Below are positions 12,801-24,800 of a stretch of 64,000 bases of DNA, in pieces (position 1 is the first letter of the stretch; every line of letters begins with the position of its first letter). The stretch is from Pisaster brevispinus. Lineage: Eukaryota > Echinodermata > Asteroidea > Forcipulatida > Asteriidae. The notes beneath the pieces are model-generated. The model ran no database searches. It had not been told where the DNA came from and saw only the letters and a program-made list of their open reading frames with translations. The translations under genes were made by a program, and so were the position numbers. Where the stretch lies: assembly GCA_023634235.1 (NCBI GenBank), contig JAMKCF010000003.1:15222742-15286741 (forward strand), written 5' to 3'.

Positions 12801-15800
12801 TTTAAAAGTACAACTTCCCAAGAATAAAAAGTGCAATTTCTCAGGGATTAAAGGTTCAATTTCTCATGGTTTAAAAGTACAACTTCCCAAGAATTAAAAG
12901 TGCAATTTCTCAGGGAATAAAAGTACAATTTCTCATGGTTTGAAAGTACAACTTCCCAAGAATAAAAAGTGCAATTTCTCAGGGATTAAAAGTACAATTT
13001 CTCATGGTTTGAAAGTACAACTTCCCAAGAATAAAAAAGGCAATTTCTCAGGGATTAAAGGTACAATTTTTCATGGTTTAAAAGTACAACTTCCCAAGAA
13101 TAAAAAGTGCAATTTCTCAGGAATTAAAAGTACAATTTCTCATGGTTTAAAAGTACAACTTCCCAAGAATAAAAAAGGCAATTTCTCAGGGATTAAAGGT
13201 ACAATTTCTCATGGTTTAAAAGTACAACTTCCCAAGAATAAAAAGTGCAATTTCTCAGGGATTAAAAGTACAATTTCTCATGGTTTGAAAGTACAACTTC
13301 CCAAGAATAAAAAAGGCAATTTCTCAGGGATTAAAGGTACAATTTCTCATGGTTTAAAAGTACAACTTCCCAAGAATAAAAAGTGCAATTTCTCAGGAAT
13401 TAAAAGTACAATTTCTCATGGTTTAAAAGTACAACTTCCCAAGAATAAAAAATGCAATTTCTCAGGGATTAAAAGTACAATTTCTCATGGTTTAAAAGTA
13501 CAACTTCCCAAGAATAAAAAGTGCAATTTCTCAGGGATTAAAAGTACAATTTCTCATGGTTCAAAAGTACAACTTCCCAAGAATAAAAAGTGCAATTTCT
13601 CAGGGATTAAAGGTTCAATTTCTCATGGTTTGAAAGTACAACTTCCCAAGAATTAAAAGTGCAATTTCTCAGGGATTAAAAGTACAATTTCTCATGGTTT
13701 AAAAGTACAACTTCCCAAGAATAAGAGGGGCAATTTCTCAGGGATTAAAGGTTCAATTTCTCATGGTTTAAAAGTACAACTTCCCAAACATAGAAAAAGG
13801 CAATTTCTCAGGGATTAAAGGTACAATTTCTCATGGTTTAAAAGTACAACTTCCCAAGAATAAAAAGTGCAATTTCTCAGGAATTAAAAGTACAATTTCT
13901 CATGGTTTAAAAGTACAACTTCCCAAGAATAAAAAGTGCAATTTCTCAGGGATTAAAAGTACAATTTCTCATGGTTCAAAAGTACAACTTCCCAAGAATA
14001 AAAAGTGCAATTTCTCAGGGATTAAAGGTTCAATTTCTCATGGTTTGAAAGTACAACTTCCCAAGAATTAAAAGTGCAATTTCTCAGGGAATAAAAGTAC
14101 AATTTCTCATGGTTTAAAAGTACAACTTCCCAAGAATAAAAAGTGCAATTTCTCAGGGAATAAAAGTATAATTTCTCATGGTTTAAAAGTACAACTTCCC
14201 AAGAATAAAAAGTGCAATTTCTCAGGAATTAAAAGTACAATTTCTCATGGTTTAAAAGTACAACTTCCCAAGAATAAAAAGTGCAATTTCTCAGGGATTA
14301 AAGGTACAATTTCTCATGGTTTAAAAGTACAACTTCCCAAGAATTAAAAGTGCAATTTCTCAGGGAATAAAAGTACAATTTCTCATGGTTTAAAAGTAAA
14401 ACTTCCCAAGAATAAAAAGTGCAATTTCTCAGGGATTAAAAGTACAATTTCTCATGGTTTGAAAGTACAACTTCCCAAGAATAAAAAAGGCAATTTCTCA
14501 GGGATTAAAGGTACAATTTCTCATGGTTTGAAAGTACAACTTCCCAAGAATAAAAAGTGCAATTTCTCAGGGATTAAAAGTACAATTTCTCATGGTTTGA
14601 AAGTACAACTTCCCAAGAATAAAAAAGGCAATTTCTCAGGGATTAAAGGTACAATTTTTCATGGTTTAAAAGTACAACTTCCCAAGAATAAAAAGTGCAA
14701 TTTCTCAGGGAATAAAAGTACAATTTCTCATGGTTTGAAAGTACAACTTCCGAAGAATAAAAAGTGCAATTTCTCATGGTTTAAAAGTACAACCCCCAAG
14801 AATTAAAAGTGCAATTTCTCAGGGATTAAAAGTACAATTTCTCAGGGATTAAAGGTTCAATTTCTCATGGTTTAAAAGTAAAACTTCCCAAGAATAAAAA
14901 GTGCAATTTCTCAGGGAATAAAAGTACAATTTCTCATGGTTTGAAAGTACAACTTCCCAAGAATTAAAAATGAATTTCTCAGGAATTAAAAGTACAATTT
15001 CTCATGGTTTAAAAGTACAACTTCCCAAGAATAAAAAATGCAATTTCTCAGGGATTAAAAGTACAATTTCTCATGGTTTAAAAGTACAACTTCCCAAGAA
15101 TAAAAAGTGCAATTTCTCAGGGATTAAAAGTACAATTTCTCATGGTTCAAAAGTACAACTTCCCAAGAATAAAAAGTGCAATTTCTCAGGGATTAAAGGT
15201 TCAATTTCTCATGGTTTGAAAGTACAACTTCCCAAGAATTAAAAGTGCAATTTCTCAGGGATTAAAAGTACAATTTCTCATGGTTTAAAAGTACAACTTC
15301 CCAAGAATAAGAGGGGCAATTTCTCAGGGATTAAAGGTTCAATTTCTCATGGTTTAAAAGTACAACTTCCCAAACATAGAAAAAGGCAATTTCTCAGGGA
15401 TTAAAGGTACAATTTCTCATGGTTTAAAAGTACAACTTCCCAAGAATAAAAAGTGCAATTTCTCAGGAATTAAAAGTACAATTTCTCATGGTTTAAAAGT
15501 ACAACTTCCCAAGAATAAAAAGTGCAATTTCTCAGGGATTAAAAGTACAATTTCTCATGGTTCAAAAGTACAACTTCCCAAGAATAAAAAGTGCAATTTC
15601 TCAGGGATTAAAGGTTCAATTTCTCATGGTTTGAAAGTACAACTTCCCAAGAATTAAAAGTGCAATTTCTCAGGGAATAAAAGTACAATTTCTCATGGTT
15701 TAAAAGTACAACTTCCCAAGAATAAAAAGTGCAATTTCTCAGGGAATAAAAGTATAATTTCTCATGGTTTAAAAGTACAACTTCCCAAGAATAAAAAGTG

Positions 15801-18800
15801 CAATTTCTCAGGAATTAAAAGTACAATTTCTCATGGTTTAAAAGTACAACTTCCCAAGAATAAAAAGTGCAATTTCTCAGGGATTAAAGGTACAATTTCT
15901 CATGGTTTAAAAGTACAACTTCCCAAGAATTAAAAGTGCAATTTCTCAGGGAATAAAAGTACAATTTCTCATGGTTTAAAAGTAAAACTTCCCAAGAATA
16001 AAAAGTGCAATTTCTCAGGGATTAAAAGTACAATTTCTCATGGTTTGAAAGTACAACTTCCCAAGAATAAAAAAGGCAATTTCTCAGGGATTAAAGGTAC
16101 AATTTCTCATGGTTTGAAAGTACAACTTCCCAAGAATAAAAAGTGCAATTTCTCAGGGATTAAAAGTACAATTTCTCATGGTTTGAAAGTACAACTTCCC
16201 AAGAATAAAAAAGGCAATTTCTCAGGGATTAAAGGTACAATTTTTCATGGTTTAAAAGTACAACTTCCCAAGAATAAAAAGTGCAATTTCTCAGGGAATA
16301 AAAGTACAATTTCTCATGGTTTGAAAGTACAACTTCCGAAGAATAAAAAGTGCAATTTCTCATGGTTTAAAAGTACAACCCCCAAGAATTAAAAGTGCAA
16401 TTTCTCAGGGATTAAAAGTACAATTTCTCAGGGATTAAAGGTTCAATTTCTCATGGTTTAAAAGTAAAACTTCCCAAGAATAAAAAGTGCAATTTCTCAG
16501 GGAATAAAAGTACAATTTCTCATGGTTTGAAAGTACAACTTCCCAAGAATTAAAAATGAATTTCTCAGGAATTAAAAGTACAATTTCTCATGGTTTAAAA
16601 GTACAACTTCCCAAGAATAAAAAGTGCAATTTCTCAGGGATTAAAAGTACAATTTCTCATGGTTTAAAAATACAACTTCCCAAGAATAAAAAGTGCAACT
16701 TCTCAGGGATTAAAGGTATAATTTCTCATGGTTTAAAAGTACAACTTCCCAAGAATAAAATTTGCAATTTCTCAGGGATTAAAGGTATAATTTCTCATGG
16801 TTTAAATGTAAAACTTCCCAAGAATAAAAAGTGCAATTTCTCAGGGAATAAAAGTACAATTTCTCATGGTTTGAAAGTACAACTTCCCAAGAATAAAAAG
16901 TGCAATTTCTCAGGAATTAAAAGTACAATTTCTCATGGTTTAAAAGTACAACTTCCCAAGAATAAAAAGTGCAATTTCTCAGGGATTAAAGGTACAATTT
17001 CTCATGGTTTTAAAGTACAACTTCCCAAGAATAAAATTTGCAATTTCTCAGGGATTAAAAGTACAATTTCTCATGGTTTGAAAGTACAACTTTCCAAACA
17101 TAGAAAGTGCAATTTCTCAGGGAATAAAGGTTCAATTTCTCATGATTTAAAAGTACAACTTCCCAAGATTAAAAAGTGCAATTTCTCAGGGAATAAAAGT
17201 ATAATTTCTCATGGTTTAAAAGTACAACTTCCCAAGAATAAAAAGTGCAATTTCTCAGGGATTAAAAGTACAATTTATCATGGTTTAAAAGTACAACTTC
17301 CCAAGAATAAAAAGTGCAATTTCTCAGGGAATAAAAGTACAATTTCTCATGGTTTAAAAGTACAACTTCCCAAGAATTAAAAGTGCAATTTCTCATGGTT
17401 TAAAAGTACAATTTCTCATGGTTTAAAAGTAAAACTTCCCAAGAAGTAAAAGTACAATTTTTCAGGGATAAAAAGTGTAATTTCAATGTGAATTGATTAT
17501 TGGAATACTGTCATCGATTCATGGAAGCTGCTACAATAAGGACATGAAGATCAAAGTAAAAGGGATTGTTGCAAAAACAGACTTCTAGCTTGGTTCATTG
17601 TTGTCTGTGACCTCAACCCCAACGGTCTTATCTTTGTTGAAGATCCAAACTCGTACTTTTCTTTAGTAATTTCTTTGGGTTTTTTGTGGTTTTTCCCCCC
17701 AGTATTTGGTTATGTTTGCAGGGCCAAACTCCACAGACCTGCTTTAGGCATGCAAATTTGCCAAGCACAAAAACTTGTCGCTTAAGAAACTCTCTGTTTG
17801 TCACTGGTTGGCCAATATCTATTTGCTTAGCAGAAATTTGTTAAACAAGATATTCTGCTTTAATAAGCTGCTCTTTGAAATTGGGCCGTTGTGACCCGGG
17901 CTCAATTTTGTAAAGCTATTTAGCAGAAAGTGTACTAAGCAATTTGATTAAGCAAAGTGAAAGAGGGGCACCAGTCGTAACAATGTAAAGGACACTGTAA
18001 TTTTGCTAACAATTTGTTAGTGGCCTGACGTTTCGAATCTCGCAGGGTCTTTCTCGAAGGCTAAATGGTATTTTGTCTGTTAATTTCTGTTAAGCAGGAT
18101 TTTTGTTTTTGTGCTAAGTAACTTGTATGTGCTTATGAAATTGGACCTTGTTCGGAGATACAGTATCCAGGCCAGGTATTAATGGGTGGGATTTTATTGG
18201 GTATTTCAGCTGTAGCTGTCATGATGGTTTTGTACTGGAAGAGGACGGCATTACGTGCACTGACATCAACGAGTGTGAGGATAACCTGAATAACTGCCAG
18301 CAAACCTGTGTCAATATCGTTGGTAAGAGTCAGCTTCCTTTTATACATCATGCCTGTCATTTGTCAGGATTCCCCCTGACTTCAGGATTTTTTTCACAGA
18401 TCTAAACATTGCCTTTTGGAATTATTTGAAAGATGGAAAAACTGACCATAAAGGGAAGAAAGGCGCAGACCTGTATTACGCTGCAGTCATCTTTGTCAGA
18501 CTCCCTGTACACAAAATGACTCTGTAGTTTAATTCTCAATATATGAAAAAAAAGCGCCAGACCATTGCCCCTTCCAGCCTCAGTTTGGTTGCATTGGTTT
18601 GAATGGAAGAAAAAACAAGATGGCTTACACTTGCAGGGCTCGAGTTTGGGAAAAAAATCCCCAAGACTGCAGGGTTTGTAGCTCAAAACTTTTACTGGAC
18701 CAGAAAGTTTGTTACAAGATCGACCGGAATCAAAATCAGAAGAATACTAACTGTTTCATATTTGAGTTGTTTTTGGAACAAGCATTAAGAGAAGATTTAT

Positions 18801-21800
18801 CTCATTTTTCTTCTGGGTAATACTTCAATACTCAAAGGAGCTGAAAGATATATGTATTTATCAGTTAAAATAAAAAAACCAGTTAGGTGTTATTATAAAA
18901 AAAACACAAGACCGCCAAACTTGTATGGTTGTAAGTTTACTGGCCCGATGCTAAAATCACTGGCCTCGAGCTTGCGGTCCAGTGTAAAATTCGACCCATG
19001 TTGTGGTTTACAGTTTACATTTTTGTTGATGTAGAGAGTCTGCTTAAGAGGAAACCTACTTGTACACCCATTAAAAAAACAATTGCTCTTTTTCGAGAGT
19101 CACACCCCGAGTTTCTTTGGTAACAGTGATTTTAACAGTGTTTTTAATCACTGTTACATCCATTTTAAAACATGGAGGTAACATTAATCAAAACAGCTGT
19201 CTGTGATTTTGAGGCGGTGTATTGTTGAGAATTGCTGCGGTTATGTCTGATGCTGCTTATCTATGTGCGGTAGAGTGGATGGGGCTGGGGTGGGAAGGGT
19301 GTGGGGAGGCGGCTGGGGAGGAGGTATTTATCTTCATTATCTCGGAGTGAGATAAGTTCAGTCTCAACATTTCGACTAGCCTGCTCTAGTCATCAAAAAC
19401 TGATTCTGCACTGTAATGTTTCATGCTTATACAGGATTAAGCTCGGTGTATCCTTCCTGCGAATGCTTCGTGCAAAGCAAATTTTCTTGCGTCACAATTG
19501 TACAATAAGCGGGTACTGATTATTGTGTCACCAAGATTCGCTTCGCCATCGCAGGAAAAATGAAGCGGGCTTTACACAAATATTTGCACGAAGAGATATT
19601 TTGTATTACCAGCTCAGGATACATTTTTAAAAACATCCTGTGGAGATGTTATATGGGAGGTTAGTTGAATAGAACTACAAGGATTTTGTTTGTTGAGATA
19701 ATTGAAACTTTTGTCAAGAGACTGAAAGAGAAAGAAACTTTCAAATTTCCAATTTCAAGGCAAGGCAGATGTTTTAACTGTTAAAAAACACAAATTTCAC
19801 TGGTAGGTGGATTATTTTAAAAATAATAATTATTATCATTATATATTTCTGGTCATGAAACCAAGGATGCCTCATAAGTGAACTAAATCACTGTAGCTCG
19901 CAAGCCTGAGGAAAACCTGTAAACAAGGGTAGTTGCTTATGTGAACCAGAAACACTGGGCCCCTACTCTTGAAAAAGGATAACTTTTACTGTTTGTGTGA
20001 GTGTTTTGTACATTCACAATTAGGACAACAGTTTGAGTGAGTAAATGTCACAGAGAACTACTAACTGTTACTGTAACAAATCATAACCAATAAACAAAAC
20101 TGTGGTAGTTCAATCTAGAAATTAAAAGGGGCTTTTGAACACAATGATCATCAGTCGTTCAGTAAAGGGCAGAGTAATTGAACCAACTGCATGCTCATGT
20201 TCCAGGAGTTAGTCACATTAATGCGGTCGTGATTGAGGTCATGCTATTGTTGGAATTCTATGAAAGCAAAAAATATCAAAAATATATACATTGAATATTG
20301 CTTTAAAAAATAGTGTGGCTATAAAAGGTATGCTTTGTAAATTCTTTTGTCAAGGAATCAGAGCCAGTTTCCATTTCAAAAAGGATTTTTGGGGTAAACA
20401 AACAAAAAAGAGAGAGGGAGAGAGCGGCTATTGGTGTTTATGTCTACTTTGTGTGCAATGAGCAGGGTTTCTATGGGTAACAGTGGGGGGACTTTCCCAT
20501 TAATTTCCAGGTAGATTTCACAACAGTTTTGTAGGAAAGCACAGAAGACTTATCGGAAAATGTTTTGTTTGCTCTCGATTCAGAACAGGAAAAAATCCTG
20601 CTTGAAAATTGCCGTATTGCACGTTTGATTTGAACAAGTCAAACTGAAATTGAATACATTTTTTTTTCAAGTATTAAAATGTGCACCAAATAATTTTTTT
20701 TTATTGGGTTTGTAGTGGATTTGATGTATTGATTGTAAAGTTGCTCGAGTAATCGTTCTGTTCTTTTTCATGATAATGTTCTTCATGATGTCTTTAGAAG
20801 ACTGGTTTAGTTATGAATGATTGCCAGGTCATATTGGATAAATTGTTGAAAAAGATCAATTTGTTGTTTTGAATGAACATTTGTGCAACCTGTGTGGCGT
20901 TTATTTTATTTGGATGTTAGAAACTAACATTTTATCATTCTTAAATAACAAATCTACAAGTTTTCTGTAGAGACTTCAGAAATACTTCCCTCAATCTTTA
21001 CAATTCTGTTTTTTTCTTGATGTCTTAAATTGATAATATTATAAATATGATGTATATTGTATAACAAATGTTCGTTCCAGAACATCATTTAATAGGTTTT
21101 GATATTCTGGTGTGTGTTATACACAGGTTCCAGCCACATTTTTATCAAAAAGTAGGTGATGTTTGTTCAAATATACAGGTGCCGCCCAGGAAGAAAAAGA
21201 TCAAGAAGTGACTTCCTGATGTTTGTTTGAGGTTCCGGCCAGAATGTTATTAAAAAAAAGGTTCTTTTTGCTATGTCCTGATCAGGCATTAGCTAGAATG
21301 TTATAGAAAGACAGTTTCTGACATCCTGCTATTTTATGTAAAAGGTTCTGGCATCCTGCAGAATGTTATAACATAAGTTTGTAATATCCTGATATTTCTA
21401 TATTCTCGTATAACAGGTTCCTTTGTGTGCCTTTGCCAAGAGGGCTACCGTCCAGTGGGGGACGGACATAACTGTGAACCCATCGACTGTGGCCAGGTTG
21501 ACCCCATCCAGGGATTCACCACCCAATGTACAGGTACATCCTACGGCAGTACGTGTGAGCTCTCTTGTGTCCAAGGTGAGAACAAATTTTTTCCTCCACA
21601 AGAAAATTTAAAGAAAAGCAATGATTGTATTTAATCAGCAGTTTAAGACTCAGTATCATTCATTTTGCTTTTTTTCCCATTAAAGCTTATGCAGAAGAAT
21701 TATTTCAGAAATATATTTTCTTTCCTTGTGAAAGTTCACCTTTTCGTGTCAAATTTTGTAAGGTTATTACACAGAAAATGTAAATTGATAAGTACATTTG

Positions 21801-24800
21801 CCAAGTAACATGTGCACAGTTACTAGCTGTGGACGTATAAGTGCTTTTTGTGAAGTTTTCTATACAAAAGCTTGCCCCAAACCATGTGTAGTAGCAACAC
21901 TGTCTTTTAGTCAGGGGACACCAATTTGAGTGTTCGCTTGTAACCAATCAAGTCATTGTACCAGGGGTCGATTTCACAAAGCAATAAAATCCATCGTAAG
22001 ACAAATTGTCAGTATCACCATAGTGTTTCACATTGTGACATCACACTTTACTAAGCAACTACGATTGATTTGCAGCTACGATCAATCTTAGCTCTTTGTG
22101 AAATCGGCCCCAGACACTATTCAAATTGTAACTCGCAAAGTGGCTGTTTGTATGAGAGCTTAAAAATAAATGTTTTATTGGAATTGAATAAATAATGTAG
22201 TTCTTTCATTAGGGAAAGAGAACAATTTGATTCTAACTTGGTTTTTGTTCTACAGCGATGTACAATAAAGCATTTGTACACTACATGTTTCGTGAGCTTT
22301 GTTGAAAACATTTTTTGTCTTGGGAGTTCTGATATTTGTTCTGACCTTTTTTCTTTAACCCCTGCAGGAACCCTGATTGGAACCTCCACCATGACGTGTC
22401 AAACAAACGGTGTCTGGTCCATCACGACGGCTGAATGCATCTCTACTGCAAACACAAGTGAGGCCAACAGCGCTCCCTACGCAATCTACCCATCCTCCTT
22501 CATGGTGCCCGAGGACTCCCTGCCCGGCGTCACGCTGGGCTCTTTGCATACGGCCGATGCTGATGATCATCAGTCGTATGTATACACTCTGACCTCTGAC
22601 CCGTCGGATAAGTTCTACATCGAAGCTTCGGACAACACTTTGAGAACTCGTGGTAAGTCTACGACAAAAGTATAAAAACCAGCTGTGAATTATCAGGATT
22701 ATAAAGAAATACGTATTATACAAAAAATAATATGGTTTGAGGGTGGCCAGTCGATATTAGCTCCAAGAGGTGCTAAAGTTTGTCAACTTCCAATACCGAG
22801 GGGAGCTAATATCAGCACCAAAAGTAAACCATATATTAAGTTATAAACCACAAGGGTAACTGACTGGGTAAATTTGAAATAACTTGGGGTTGAACAAAGA
22901 CAAAATTTACTAGAGAGGGTTTTGAACCAACGACCTCCGTTTTAACATGCCGGCGCTCTACCAACTGAGCTCATCTTCCAGAGGGAGACCGCCAGCATAG
23001 GGCTAGATAGCTTAGTTGGTAGAGAACTGGCATGTTAAACCGGAGGTCGTTGGTTCAATCTCGCTCCAGTAAATTTGTTTTGGTCAACCCCAAAGTAAAT
23101 CATGTTATATGTGTTTCTTTGTACCTCATACATATTCTACTTCAGTATCATTGAGCTTGGAAAATTCAGAATGACATTTACGTGTGCCACCATCTCTTCA
23201 TGTGTATGCAGCTAGCGAGGGCGATGTTTGCTTGTGAAGTACACTTCACCCGTGCGACAGTTCAACAATTTCTTCGTGAAGCTCATGCGTGGTAGACTGC
23301 TGCACGAGCAAAAGTCTACTATGCATGCGTATTTACCTTGTGCATGAATACTTGCTTACGCGCAATTGGTAAACAGCAAAAATGGCATCTGGCACATGAT
23401 GGTGATTATGGAGCAGTGAGAATTGGGCTCTCAATCATGAATATGTATGAGGATGTCATTCCAGCTATCACTGCTTTTGTCACATTCTTAGTGTTTGGTT
23501 CAAATCTTTGGTTTCGCTTTAGGTGGACTGAACTATGAGACCACTCTTACATACACCATCATGATAACCACTGCTGACACTGGTACCCCGCCTCTCTCGG
23601 GAAGCTTTGAGATAATAATAACAGTCCTTGATGTGAACGAACCACCAACCCAACCAACACTGACCTCCAGCACTGTCAGTGAGCATGCTTCCATAGGAGA
23701 TCTGGTTGGTACTCTGATCGCATCGGACTCGGACCGAGGCCAAGAAACGACCTTTTCACTGGTAGCCAGTGGGGAGGGACGATTCCAACTACAGGGTGAC
23801 CAACTGCTCGTGGCTGGCTCCCTGAACTATGAGGTTAGTCATTCGTATATCGTGGTGGTGCAGGCCCAAGATAACGGAACACCTATGCAGACATCGACAG
23901 CTCAGTTAACAATCACCGTACAAGATGATAACGATCCCCCAACTGATATCCATCTGAGTGCAGTAGAAATCGCTGAGGTGGGTCTCGATAGTAGTACTTC
24001 CGTAGGAACAGTCATCGGTACCCTGACAACAGATGATGAGGACGAGGGGGACAGTCACACCTACACCCTAGGGGGAGTGTCCGGCAGATGTTTCTCCATT
24101 GCTGGCTCCAGTCTGACGGTCGGCGATGCCACATGCTTCAACCACGAACTCAATCCGACCCTCTCTATCCAGGTCACAGCAAGGGATCCTGAAGGTCTGA
24201 CGATCCAGCAGGCCTTCACGGTTGTGGTGACAGACATCAACGAGCCTCCGTCTTCGATCTCACTCTCATCATCATCAGTGAAGGAGCATGTTGCAGTAGA
24301 CACTGTCGTGGGGACTCTGACTGTTGCTGACCCTGACCTGAGTGACTCCCACCAGCTCACCGTGAAGACCGGTGGCTCACTTTTTGCTATTTCAGGTATG
24401 TCCTCTTTTAAAACCTCATCAATGCCATCGGTTATCACTAAACTTTGTTTCCTTTTTCTTTCAAGGCCAATTTGTTGAAATATCTTTGGCCACTTCAGTT
24501 TGAAACCCTGACAATGTGTCATCACAGGGATCCCAAAGCAACACACATTTCTGCCATTAGTAAACTTACATAATTCTTGATTATTCAATCAATAAATCAT
24601 AGGTTCTTGAAGACTCTCGATCAACCATGAATGAAAGTTTTCTTTTTTAAAAAAGATTCTCACCAAAGTTCTTTCATCAAGTAAGAAAACAACGAGTAAA
24701 ACTGACTGGGTAAATTTTAAATAATTTGGGGTTGAACAAAGAAAAATTGATAAGAGTGGGACTTGAACCTGCGACCCCCGGATTAATGCTTGCGCTCTAA

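Larger units (their letters stand above)
4771..17485. repeat. 12.7-kb satellite array, 69-bp unit built from three 23-bp monomers
   Basis: Around 184 units of 69 bp fill most of intron 3. Each unit has three related 23-bp monomers starting AAAAGTRCAAYTTC: A continues CCAAGAATA, B TCAGGGATT, C TCATGGTTT. The flanks are the most diverged (4771-4900 and 17380-17485), while the centre is homogenised, as expected from unequal exchange. Marker variants (CATAGAAAATGCAATTTC, AATAAGAGGGGCAATTTC, AATAAAATTTGC) recur in the same order and reveal higher-order blocks. Because 69 is divisible by three, long frames stay open (up to 274 codons), encoding a 23-residue repeat; single substitutions of AATAAA to AATTAA put in-frame TAA in many units. 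The position in an intron and the lack of a splice or start context argue against coding. Confidence 0.97.
18323..21416. other. Intron 4 (3.1 kb)
   Basis: Noncoding. Contains a dispersed repeat of family M3 (about 18620-19000), a 12-bp perfect inverted repeat (19120-19131 with 19146-19157) and a degenerate tandem repeat just before exon 5 (21123-21416). No exon is needed here, because exon 4 and exon 5 join as G-S-F-V-C-L-C. Confidence 0.7.

Noticed and set aside
4771..17485. CRISPR-like array of short repeats
   Set aside because: Repeats are contiguous with no unique spacers, and the DNA is eukaryotic; it is a satellite.
19120..19157. 12-bp perfect hairpin as a regulatory RNA
   Set aside because: Short stem with a 14-base AT-rich loop in an AT-rich intron; expected by chance at this scale.
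22990..23070. tRNA gene
   Set aside because: A and B boxes are present but the acceptor stem does not close and the sequence belongs to a dispersed SINE family.
24061..24588. Minus-strand gene of 175 codons
   Set aside because: It is the shadow of the cadherin exon at 23523-24395.
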